Shown here piece by piece: positions 34,401-44,435 of a stretch of DNA of 64,000 nucleotides. The notes beneath the pieces were generated by a model, which did not search any database, was not told the origin of the DNA, and was given only the letters and a program-made list of their open reading frames with translations. The stretch lies in contig OZ218956.1 in assembly GCA_965112735.1 (NCBI GenBank), positions 1,984,001 to 2,048,000 on the forward strand, given 5' to 3'. Origin of the DNA: Phaeosaccion multiseriatum. Its lineage: Eukaryota > Ochrophyta, other classes. Made by a program: the position numbers and the translations under genes. How positions within the stretch are numbered: the stretch's first letter is position 1; every line of letters begins with the position of its first letter.

Positions 34401-36233
34401 AAAAAGGGCGAGAAGGATAACAAGGCTTTGGTCAGCAGTCCAGGAAGGGAATTTGTGGAGTCGTGGCTCTTTGCGCCTATGCGAGACTCGGAGAATGGAC
34501 GGCAAGTAAGTGGACCGCGAGAAGGCGAAGGTCTTGAACCACCACCGCCTCCGTATACCGAATTCGAGACGGGTGGAGGTGGGGGAGGAGGAGGAGGAGG
34601 AGGCGGAGGAGGCTTTCCCCGGAGTAGCGCTAGAAGCAGCGGTAGCAGCAGCAACTGCACAGAAGCGGTGGCCAAGTGCGCTGCCGAGGCTGATGTCTCC
34701 ATGGAGCGCAGGCGGAGGATGATCTCTTCGAACGTTTCAGATGTGTCAGACGTGGGGACGCACACCGATTCGGATGCCTCCGCCTCTGCCGCTAGCCTCG
34801 GCTCTCGCTCCGACTCCGGCTATTCCTCCTTCACGCCCTGCTCCTCGCCCTTCCTCTGGCCTCCCGACTCCAAGTTAAAGACCGTCGCCGAGAGACAATC
34901 AATTGCCGGACAACCAACGGGTGGCAGGAAAGAGCATGCAGTACGGTGGGGAGGGGAGGGTCAGCTCCCGCGAGAAGGACCTCCGCCAGAGGAGAAGGAG
35001 GAAGAAGAGGGGCAGGAGGAGGAGCAGCAACGGCAGCAGCAGTTGATGATAGAGCAGCAGAGGGGCGCCGATGAGATGCCCGCCCCGCTACTCCAATTCG
35101 CACGGCAGGAGACGCGCCGCAAGCCCAACAACAACAACAACAACAACAACAAGGACAACAAGGACAACGACAGCAGCAGCAACTATCTGAGGGGGAAGGG
35201 CAACGCTACCGATTACACGGAGCCTCCTGCGCGTTTCCTGTGGCAAGGTTACCGCCCCGAGACGTACGGGTGGGAGGTGTTCGAGTGCCTGAGGCGCCTC
35301 TTCCTGACGGGCCTCGTTGTCTTTGTGGCTCCCGGCCTCAGCGCCCAGCCGGCAGCGGCGTGTCTGTTTGCGCTCTTGTCGCTTGTGGTCATCTCGCTCG
35401 TGCGACCCCATGCCAACAGTTACGACCACATGACGTATGCGTTTGGGGCGGTTATTGTCTTCCTCAGCATGTTCCTCTCCCTCCTTGTCAAGGTACGACG
35501 GAGGGAGGAGGAGGGAGGGAGAGTGAGGGAGGGAGGGGTCAGGAGCCTGAATAGTTGGGGGTAAAACCACACACAGCAGTTGGTGCGTGCAGCACGAAGT
35601 ATTGAATGCTTGTATTGTACTCTCGATATCCCGTCTTGACTGCCTCTAATTGGGCTGCATGATACCGAATCCTTCCATCGCGAATTAATTCCATGTCCGT
35701 CCCTCTCCCTCTCCCTTCCTCCCTCCCTCTCTCATGCGCACCTGCCCACCTCACAGGAGGAAGTGAGCGACGAGGAGCAGTTCGACCAATCCGCGTTCGG
35801 CCTGCTTCTCGTGGTGCTCAACGTCATCCTCCTCGGCTGCGCTGTGGCGCAAATCTTGTTTGCCGTCCTGCTTACCAATTCGGCCGTGGGAGCCAGGATG
35901 ACTCGTAGTAGAGGGAAAAGTGGCGGCGGTGGGCAAGATGGCCAAGACGGGCAAGACGGGCAAGACGGGCAAGACTCGTTTGATAACGGCATATTGTCCA
36001 GAGCAGTGGTGGAGGGCGGGGAAGGAGAAGGAGGAGTGGGGGGAGGAGGAGACGAAGAGGGACACGTATCGTCCCCCCAGGGAGAGCAGGAGGAGGAGGA
36101 GAATGAGAGAAGGATGGCTGGGCTGCAAGTGGAGGAGGAGGAGGAGGAGGAGGAGGAGGAGGAGGAGGAGGAGAATGAGAGGTGTGGAGCATTGGTGGGA
36201 CATGGTCAGAATTTGCCCGCCCCCGTGGCTTAA
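27748..36233 (+). CDS. Secreted beta-helix/EGF ectodomain fused to a polytopic membrane domain (paralogue 2)
   Basis: Thirteen phase-consistent exons: 27748-27910, 28499-29170, 29462-29726, 30020-30166, 30398-30470, 30623-30802, 31046-31249, 31645-32210, 32384-32706, 32930-33214, 33445-33583, 34043-35492, 35757-36233. They give 1647 aa. Start: ATG at 27748 with signal peptide MKLLGRRAACLLLLLPGLVQ. Residues 60-570 are POMP-like beta-helix repeats (SNSAPKGGAIFA, DNWSGTSGGGIYV). A Cys-rich region (FSCDACSFSSNSADCC) and an EGF-like motif (YCAEGYVGPYCAVCDEGY, about 730-755) follow. Then come about eight TM helices: TFYAFLTIILLVLLTAVLIF; a pair around FACEDVLGTRYLRADYS; YPFGIPAYYAYML; and three after a low-complexity cytoplasmic loop of about 350 residues (1040-1390) that the paralogue lacks. 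The C-terminus is acidic with a polyglutamate run. Likely surface sensor or channel-like protein; function not established. Confidence 0.85.
28315..28452. repeat. (CTC/CTG)n trinucleotide tract in intron 1
   Basis: cctcct and tgctgctg runs fill the end of intron 1 (27911-28498) of the plus-strand beta-helix gene, forming its pyrimidine-rich 3' half. A second tract is at 28158-28200. An approximate direct repeat of about 130 bp (ttttctttgccctc...) links the two. Confidence 0.85.
30343..30386. repeat. (GTT)n microsatellite at a splice acceptor
   Basis: About 15 GTT units ending 10 bp before the acceptor TTTTGCAG (30397) of exon 30398-30470. Confidence 0.95.
33914..34005. repeat. (CCA)n microsatellite
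   Basis: ccaccaccac run with a few ttc/atc interruptions in the intron ending at 34042, upstream of the large exon 34043-35492. Confidence 0.95.
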
Positions 36234-36825
36234 TTATTTATGCATTTGTGCAGTCCCCAGCGCCATGGTAGGTGCAGGAGAGCTCCCTTAAGGGAAGAGC
36301 CTACCGTACAGTGACTGAGTGTCGGTGAGTGGGAAACCTTTCCACCACCCTGTGCTCTCGTGAGTGACATGACATACTAAGTACATCTTAGTCACCAAAA
36401 TACACGGCTTCGCCTCTCTTTCTGTCTGCTTCGCTGGTACTTCCTACTGCTCCCCCCATCACGCCATTCCTCAATCAGCTCTAATTGGTGTGGCTCTAGG
36501 TGCTCAGTTCATCGAATTGAATAGTCCTATCTGAAAACTGATCTGCTGTATCTCTCCATCTGCTACTGCTGCTGCTTGTCCTTGTCCAGATGGACCTGTT
36601 TGCCCGAGTGGGGAGGCAGGCGGGACAGGCTTGAGGCTTGAGGCGACAATGACAATGACAAATGACAAGGCTTTGGGGAGATTTTCCCTTGAAGCTCGAG
36701 TTATGTACACTTCACTCGCTGTTACTCAGCACCGTGAGAGAATCCTCAAATGAGCCTAGACATGAAAGACCCTGATGACTTCCATCTATCCTTTTCCTCT
36801 TGGTCATGTGGGGGCTCCTTGCTTG
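36234..36825. other. Tail-to-tail intergenic region
   Basis: Separates the plus-strand beta-helix gene from the minus-strand hybrid kinase. Presumed to hold both 3' UTRs. A small direct repeat (tgacaatgaca) lies near 36645-36665. No gene or RNA recognised. Confidence 0.5.
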
Positions 36826-37066
36826 TCAAAAGCCGACCCCTTCCTTCTCGTAGAGGTCCTCCTGTTGCCTATAGTTCAGCAGAGCGAGCTTCATGTGACC
36901 AAAAACCTCTCGTGGGATGAACGGCTGTGGCGACGGCAGTGGATGGCGGCCATGGCGGGGAGGAGGAGCGGGGAAGAGAAAGGAAACGCAGGCAAGTGAG
37001 TGAGAGAGTGAGTGCGTGAAGGGTGTTTGTTGAGCAGACGCTGTGCAGGCAACCCCCCCCCCCTCT

Positions 37067-37127
<61 letters not shown>

Positions 37128-37767
37128 TTTGCATGAAGCCATTCATCCCGCAGGAGGCGCACTCCAACACATCCGCGGGGCTGGCGCTGCAGCTGTACCC
37201 CAACACGCACACCTTGCTCTTACGCGCCTCCTTCGCCGCCCGCACGCCCGACTCCTCGCACATCTTCTCATCCTCCTCCTCATCATACTCAACCCCCCCT
37301 TCCTCCGCCTCCGCCTCCTCCTCCTCCTCCTCCTCCTCCTCATCAAGACGTCCGTCGGCGTCATCGTCCCCCCCCAGTGGCGACGGGGCCGCTAACGATC
37401 GTCGTCCACCTCCCGGCCCCCTTTCCGCAGAAACCGACCCCTGAGATGTCTCAAGCTCGCCCGCCATCTTCCGTGACAGCGACTCCCGCTCCTCCATTAG
37501 CGACGCCCGATGCTCCTCGACGGCCAGGTCGTAGGCGTAGTCCTCCTGGTCCTCCTCCCACTCACGCAGGGCCCTCACCACTTCTATTCCGCTCATTCTC
37601 TCCAGGATGAGGTCCATGAAACAAAACCTATGTTGGCCCTTCTTGAGAATCTCCAGCGCTTCCCGACCGTGCGCGCTTTGGTCCACTTCGAAGCCACCCC
37701 CCTCAAGTACTCTCGTCATGAGTCTGCGTGTCGTGCTGGAGTCATCGCATAGCAAAACACGGATACC

Positions 37768-37809
<42 letters not shown>

Positions 37810-38656
37810 AAGCACGCACAAACACAGCGGCAGACAGATAAGAAGGCAGACAGAGACACAGTCACACATAAGAGAGGAAGATCAGAAAGACACATAAACA
37901 GACAGATAGGTAAACAGACGGAGAGATAGAGACAGACACGCAGTGGTTGAAAGCAAACAGCGAGGGGGGGGGGGGGACGGAAGGTAGGGTCAGCTCCGTA
38001 AGCAGCAGTACGGCGCACACACACATGCACACACACACGTACACAAACACACACAATTATCAAAACCTTCAGATCAAACAACCAAATAAAACAAGCCTTC
38101 CCCTCCTCCTTCTCCTGATTGATTGATTGATTTCCAACAAGAAGGAGTACGAGCAAAGGGCAGAAACGACCAAACAAACCAATCGAAGGACGAAGCAACC
38201 AAACCAACGAACCAACGCACCTTGCAAGCCCAACTCCTCCGCTGCGGTGGGCACAACCAACTCCTTGCCCGCGGCACCACCCGCCGAGCCTTTCTTGGAG
38301 GAGGAGCCCAGTGCCGGCCCCTTAGACGCGGGTCCCGATCCGTCGGGATCTCTGAAGAACTCAAGGCGGCTCAGCTCCGGATCGACCGTAATGGCCCCAA
38401 TCCGGTCTGTGTCGTCGTCTGACGTGCATTCCGAGCAATCCACAGAGGTCACCGGAGGCACGTAGCACCCGTCTGCGCTGACATACGAAACTCGCGCTCC
38501 AGATGGTGGTCGGGTGGGCTGCTGCTGCTCGTTGTTGCCATCGCTGTCATCGGCAGACTGCTGACGTGTGAAGGTGCGATTGTCACTATCACTCCTTCCA
38601 CTCGCTCTACCTCCGCCTTCTTGTGCTGCATCTGCTGCATCTTGCCGACAGCCTAC

Positions 38657-38692
<36 letters not shown>

Positions 38693-40338
38693 CATTGCTG
38701 CTTCCACGCGCGTTTCACAATCATCAACAACCTGCGGCGGCACCTCCGGATGGCACTTCTGCAGCTTTGTTGGCCTCTCCTCGAATCTCGACAGCACTTC
38801 TCGAGCAGCGCCACCGGGGCAGAGGTCTGGGAAATCGATGTAGAAGCAGGAGCCCGGCCCACCTCCTGCTAACTCGTGGCTAGCCGGGTGGTACCCACAG
38901 CCCCCCCCGACATGCCTTATGTTGGCACTCACGCTAAACAGACCCAAGCCCATCCCGTACTGCCCCGTTGCACTGCTGCCACTGTCATGAACGAAAGGCA
39001 CCTTAAACATTCTGTCTCGAATATCCTTGGGCACCTCCACTGTACTCGTATCCGTCACTTGCAGTCGAAACATTCGTATCCAGTTCTTGTCCTCCTCCCT
39101 CCCTCCTCCTCCTCCTCCTCCCCCACCCTCCTTCTTCTCCACCACGCGTATGTCAATGGAGCCCTCCGCCGTGTATCGGCAAGCGTTGGTGAGGAAGTCC
39201 AACAGACAGTGCAAAATGGTGGCTCGGTTCGTGTACACACTCACCCCACCCTCTTCTCCCTCCACCTCTGCACTCCCACTCCCCACTTCCTTCTCTTGGT
39301 CCATGCCCGAGCTGCTGCCCACGCCAACACCCGTGGCGGGGACGGTGGTAGTGGTCATGCCAGTGGCAGCTGCAGTGGTGGCACTAGTACCAGCACTGGG
39401 CATGCGCGACGAGGCGATGGGGCCCGAGGTGGTGATGGGCACCCTCTTGGGCACCACTTGCACCATCCTTACCGCCGTTGCCACCACCTCCCCAAGGTCC
39501 ACAAGCTCCACCTCTACCTGCGCACTCCCACTTCCCTCGCTCCCCGTCCCAGGCAGATGGTGCTGAATACGCGTGAGGGCGAGAGAGCGCTGCACTGTCC
39601 ACTCCACGAGGCCTCTCGCTGCCTCTGCCCGCTCCAGGAGGGCCCCTACACTGTCCCTGGCCGCTGCCTTCGTCGGAGAGCAAGTACGTTGATTCTCGTG
39701 CCGCCGGACAGTGCCCAAACACACCTCCAGGCTCTTGAGAGGGATCTGTCGCGAGCGGGGGGGGGTGGGTGTTGGCGGGGGGGGGGAGGGGTGGGGAATG
39801 GGGCCGTCACTTACGGTTACGTGTTTTGGCAGAACAGATACAGTTTTTGAGTTTCAGCAGAGGCTTGCGTCTGAGCTGGGCCCTAATGTTCCCCTTCAAT
39901 CCGTTGCCCTATGCGCTATGTGCCCCTTCAAACCATTCCCCTTTGCGCTGGACTCATCATGGGTGTGTGTACGCATACGCAGGCAGTGGTAGTGGTATCG
40001 AACGCCATTGACATACCACCCCTCAGGTACCACACGCATCATTCCTATAAATACACCATGGCACCTCACGATTTACATAATGCACATCTTCGTAAGGCAT
40101 AAAATACACCATGGCACCCACCTGAAGATCGTGTGCCGTGGTGGTGATGTAGCTGAGCTGCTGGCGCTTGGTCTTGACTCTTATCTTGAGCTCGTCCACT
40201 ACCATCGCTGCCAAGTCCATCTGGGGGCAGCAGGGAAGCGGGTGGCGATGCAGCAGAGGCACAGGGGCAGCGGCAGGCAGTTAAGACCACCAGGAGAGTG
40301 GTGATGGTGGTGGCAGTGGTGGTAGTGGTGGGGGTGGC

Positions 40339-40373
<35 letters not shown>

Positions 40374-41995
40374 AAGCGAGAGAGAGTAGTAGTAGTAGTA
40401 GTAGCAGTAGGATTATGAAAAGAAGAAAGCAATGCAGCGGCTAATACGAGAAGGCATCCCCCCCCCCCCCCACAACATCTAGTGCCATCTCGCCCATTCG
40501 ATTAGTCTGACGCACGCACCAGTTGAATCCTGTCTTGCACCGAGAAGTCTTCCCTGGGAATCTGTATATGTTTTTTGTTGTTTTTCGTTGGAGGGAGGGA
40601 GGTGGAAGAGGAAATAGAGCAAGGTCGTGTAGAGGTCAGAGGCCCAACGAAAGAGCGATGAGGAGGGGGAGGTGGGGGGAGGGTGGGGGGGAGGAGAGAT
40701 TCGGACGCAGGCAGCAGAGACGAGTGAGGCGGATGTGAGGAGACAGAGACAGAGAAAGGAAGAAAGCCTCATGCCTGAGCACGCGCACGCCACGCCGTCC
40801 AATCAGGCCAAGGCAAAGGGTCGGGACACTTTGGTAGAGCTGAGGCAGCAGCAGCACAGCCAACAAAGCAGGCAGGGACCGACAGACCACGTCCACAAGA
40901 GAGGAGAGGGAGGCACACGTAGTAGAGCAAGCCAGCACGCGCAGCATGCCCGCGTCGTGTTGTCGCGTTCCAACGACATCCCTTACATTGTCGATGATGC
41001 AGAACGTCCCTATCTTCACGCCCTCCATCATCAGGGGCACGCCTGCATAGAAGCGAATGTCGGGCGGGCCCGTGACCAAGGGGCTGAGCCGAAAGCGATC
41101 GTCCTCCAGGGCATTCTTTACCAAAAAAATATCCGGGGCGTCTGAATCGAGTTGAATCGAGCGTGAAATCGAGGGGGAAGCAAGCAGGGAGGAAATGGCA
41201 GCAGCGGTAGCAGCAGATCCGTATCAGCATCAGTAGCAGCAAGCAGCAGGACAGCGCTGTCCAACTCTCCCGCCGCACATGAAACTAGAGGCGACACTAG
41301 AGGGTGCCCCCAAACCAGAACTCTTTGGGCCCGCCGCCCCTCCCTGACTATCCCGCCCCCCCGCTCACTGCACTGCGATGTACGCACCAGGCATGATGGC
41401 GTGCGCACAGAAGGCCAGGTTCCTGGGCGTGCCTTTGACCCCTTCCAATCCCACTTGGCTCTTCCACCACTGCCGACTCGAGTCCACCAGGGACACCAGC
41501 ACAATGGGCACATCGAAGAGGCGCGCCGCCAGCTCGGTAATCCTGTCGTAGCATTCTTCCGGGGGCGTATCTAGCACCTGTGGCAGGGGAAGTCGCCGGT
41601 AGGTGGGGCGCGACGGGGGGGTGGGAGGCAGCCGTCAAGACGGTGCGAAAAGAGCCATCCAATCCAATCCAACGTAAATGAGAAAGAGAAGCAACATCTT
41701 CAAGCTGCGGGTGGTGTGTGCGGCTCTTAGAGCAACACAGGGGTGACGGGTTGCCACAGAGGGCCGCCCTAGACGTGGAAGAAGACTGGGCAGATCAACC
41801 AAAGAGCCCAGCTGCCTGAGACTTACAGCCAACCTCCTCTCCCCGTACCTGGAGCGAATGCAGCACTTCCAGCCTCTCCAGCTCCTCCGCTGGGACGGGA
41901 AACGGAGGATCTAGCATTTTCCTTCGTCGTCCTCCATCGTGCTCTGTGGGATGCCCTCCGGCAAAGTGTTGTGTATTTTTTTTCCTCTTTGTCAC
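36826..41995 (-). CDS. GAF-domain hybrid histidine kinase with receiver domain
   Basis: Two-component signalling protein, 951 aa from seven phase-consistent exons: 41995-41849, 41577-41388, 41141-40987, 40220-40122, 39745-38221, 37766-37126, 36924-36826. GAF domain, residues about 45-165: LDTPPEECYDRITELAARLF, FCAHAIMPD, NALEDDRFRLSPLVTG, IRFYAGVPL, IGTFCIID. Phosphoacceptor region TTAHDLQIPLKSLE with His194, split by an intron after Q197. ATPase domain: N-box FLTNACRYT and G2 box GMGLGLFSV. The usual DxGxG G1 box reads TDTSTVEVP and lacks both glycines. Receiver, 706-945: acidic pair Asp713/Asp714, phospho-acceptor Asp757 (CFMDLI), invariant Lys919 (MQKPF). About 110 extra residues, including a polyglutamate run, sit between Asp757 and Lys919. 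No TM segment seen, so probably cytosolic. Start at 41995 inferred; Met27 is an alternative. Confidence 0.85.
37084..37126. repeat. (CA)21 microsatellite forming a splice donor
   Basis: On the minus strand this is (GT)n starting directly at the donor of exon 37766-37126 of the hybrid kinase, offering many consecutive GT donors. Confidence 0.92.
37767..37808. repeat. (GTT)n microsatellite forming a splice acceptor
   Basis: On the minus strand it is (CAA)n ending CAACAG, which is the acceptor of the receiver-domain exon starting at 37766. Confidence 0.9.
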
Positions 41996-42084
41996 GGTCC
42001 GCTCGCTGGTTTGAAGACTTGGGCAGACCCCAAGAAAACTTTATTGACATAGGAAAACTTTCCAAACCCCCCCCCTCCGTCGGT
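41996..42084. other. 5' flank of the hybrid kinase gene
   Basis: Holds aactttattgacat at 42038, resembling the 3' terminus of the RT element seen at 47400 and 55093, then a C-run. Possibly the end of an old element. Confidence 0.35.
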
Positions 42085-42790
42085 CTCCGTCGTCGACCCC
42101 TGACACACTATCCGCTATCCGCTATCGCCGGCGCCAGCCGGCGCGCTATCCGCTATCGCCGGCGCAGCCGGCACGCTATCCGCTATCGCCGGCGCCAGCC
42201 GGCGCGCTATCCGCTATCGGCCGGCGCCAGCCGGCGCGCTATCCGCTATCGGCCCCCGGGGGGGGCGATAGCGCGCTATCGAGAATTTGGGCGATAGTGT
42301 GTCAGGGGTCGACCGTCGGTCTCGACCCCTGATACACTAGCTATCGCCACATTCTCGATAGCGCGCTATCGGGCCCCGGCGATAGCGGATAGCGTGCCGG
42401 CTGGCGCCGGCCGATAGCGGATAGCGCGCCGGCTGGCGGATAGCACGCCCCAACCCCCCCCCCCCCCCCAAAGCCGGCTGGCGCCGGCGATAGCGGATAG
42501 CGCGCCGGCTGACGCCGGCGATAGCGGATAGCGTGCCGGCTGGCGCCGGCGATAGCGGATAGCGGATAGTGTATCAGGGGTCGATCGGTCGGGTCGATCG
42601 GCGATAGCGGATAGCGGATAGTGTATCAGGGGTCGATCGGTCGGCGCCAGCTGGCGCGCTATCCGCTATCCCGGCGCCAGCCAGCGCGCTATCCGCTATC
42701 GCCGGCGCCAGCCGGCACGCTATCCGCTATCGGCCGGCGCCACCCGGCGCGCTATCGAGAAAGTGGGCCATAGCGTGTCAGGGGTCGACC
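42085..42790. repeat. Cluster of nested GC-rich foldback repeats
   Basis: Several palindromic units share the ends cgacccctga(t/c)acacta and their inverse, tagtgt(a/g)tcaggggtcg. The bodies are alternating gctatccgctatc and gccggcgccagccggc blocks in both orientations. One unit spans about 42093-42312. Others end near 42583, 42637 and 42786. Arms can pair over tens to hundreds of bases. No ORF of interest. The 59-bp element at 4436-4494 is a minimal relative. Confidence 0.88.
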
Positions 42791-42904
42791 CCAGGGAGAA
42801 CCAACTAGAACATAGAGAATGATATCCACCGCAGTCTCCTTCCAAAGCCGAGCTTCTTGCCAAGAGCGGGGCAGGTTTAGACCGCCCGTCCCTCCCCGAG
42901 GGGG

Positions 42905-43190
42905 GCAAAGGGAACTAAAACTGAAACTGAAACTGAAGAAACTGAAAGCGTGTGTGTGCGTGTGTGTGTGTGCGTGTGTGTGCGTCACAAGGGGAGGGGG
43001 CATTTATTATTTATTGGCTTACAGGAATCAACCTTAACTGAATTACGCGGGGAGAGGAAGTACCCCGAGCTCTCGTGCCCGACACTGAGGACGAAGTTCT
43101 TCTTGTTAGCCTCCGGGCCAAGGGCAGTGACGACCCTTCCCGGAACAGCTCTCAGTAGCGTCCTAGAGGCCTACCGCTCACTCCAAGATC
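42905..43190 (-). mobile_element. Degenerate fragment of the RT retroelement
   Basis: Contains aagaaactgaaagcgtgtg, tttattggcttacaggaatc and gtaccccgagctctcgtg. These resemble the 3' UTR and a C-terminal coding segment of the element at 47400-49871, but are rearranged and diverged. Fragment of an older copy. Confidence 0.55.
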
Positions 43191-43439
43191 GATGAGATGT
43201 GCGTACGGACTGATCAAGTGGATTTTTGTATTTAATAGACGTTGCTCATGTCTAATACTACCCCCTCGATGATGTCCTGTCCTTACGCTTACCCCAATGT
43301 CCTTTGTGTCCTTGTCCTGATACTCCTTTGCCTACTACACGGCCTTGTCACTGACCTGATAACCTCCCGCCCACAATCCCGAATTAGACCAAAATAGACC
43401 TTCTCGATATCATACGTCGATGTCCTGCCCATACACCTA
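43191..43439. other. Unassigned sequence between retroelement fragments
   Basis: No coding similarity recognised. Probably degenerate element or spacer DNA. Confidence 0.35.
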
Positions 43440-43643
43440 CATTCTTGGGCATTCCTCGATGGAGGGCAGCATGCCGGTGTGGTAGGTGGTCGATTGGTTG
43501 TGGCACTGACTGCATGGCGTGGAAGGAGTCGGCGCGGGTGTTGCAGCGGGAGCAGACGAGTGCGTCGGGCCCGCCTGGTCCGTACAGGCGAGGGAGCGTC
43601 GTAGGGCCCCAACCATGTCTGGGACCGGCATGGAGACCTGTCC
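43440..43643 (-). mobile_element. Degenerate RT-element fragment, C-terminal zinc-motif region
   Basis: The minus strand still reads QVSMPVPDMVGALRRSL and NQSTTYHTGMLPS. Intact copies have QVSMPAQDMVGALRRSL and NQSTLYHTGMLSS. Frameshifts break the Cys motif. The match resumes at 44144 after an inserted foldback element. Confidence 0.75.
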
Positions 43644-44139
43644 GTCGGCTCCCCGCAGGGCTTCTCTGGTCGGCCCCTGACAAGGTTCTGAGGCGACCCT
43701 GGCCAGAACCTGGAACCTGGCCGGCTGACGCCGGCCAGAACCTGGAACCCAGGTTCTACCCAGGTTCAGGGGACTTATCATTGCCTTATTACACGGCTTT
43801 TTCCGGGGAACATGGAACCTACTGTACGTTTTTTATCAGAACCTGGAACCTGGCCGGCTGGCGCCGGCCAGAACCTGGAACCCAGAACCTTGTCAGGGGC
43901 CGACTCTGGCCCCCCGATAAGCTGAAGCCTGAGGCGGCCTGCGGCCGAAAGCAAGAAGCCCGGGGCTGGCTGGGGCTGGCCTGCGGCCAGAAGCCTGCAT
44001 GATCTCTCTCCCCCCCCCCCTGAGCCCCCCTGAGCCCCCCTGAGAAGCCTGAAGCCCAGACCGCTGGCCTGCGGCGCAGAAGCCCGCGCTGGTCCGCGGC
44101 CAGAAGCCCGGAGCCCGAGAAGCCCTGCGGGGAGCCGAT
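43644..44139. mobile_element. Foldback element inserted in a retroelement fragment, GTCC target duplication
   Basis: 496 bp with inverted ends: cggctccccgcagggcttct at 43646 and its inverse agaagccctgcggggagccg ending at 44137. GTCC flanks both sides (43640-43643 and 44140-44143). The flanking retroelement homology (gacctgtcc | ggcggaggtgg) is continuous without it. Inside is a smaller palindrome, 43673-43902, with ends cggcccctgacaaggttctg and its inverse, and repeated aacctggccggct blocks. Non-coding. Confidence 0.8.
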
Positions 44140-44179
44140 GTCCGGCGGAGGTGGCAATGAGGTCGACCCCTGACGTGAT

Positions 44180-44435
44180 TCTGAGGGAGGGCGCCGAGAA
44201 GCACGAATCACGCCTGTAGCGGTGCACACGAATCAACGCTTCGGCGGCCCCAGAATATTTTTTTCCCTGACTTATTCCTTCCCTTTAACGTCAGGGTGTT
44301 GGTGCTCCAGGTCACAGGAATTGGGTGTGTGACGGATAGCACGTGGAGCATTGTAAACGAGGGACCAGAAGTAGATAGAGACTTCAGAGGCAGCGCAATA
44401 GGAACAGATAGGGAGTGGTGTGAGAAGAGAAACCA
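44180..44435. other. 5' flank of the MFS gene
   Basis: Presumed promoter and 5' UTR. An abutting cgacccctgacg half-terminus is at 44163-44175. Nothing else recognised. Confidence 0.4.

Noticed and set aside
42085-42790. Replication origin or rho-independent-type terminator from the strong palindromes
   Set aside because: The repeats recur dispersed with conserved ends and interrupt other sequences, which fits foldback transposable elements better.
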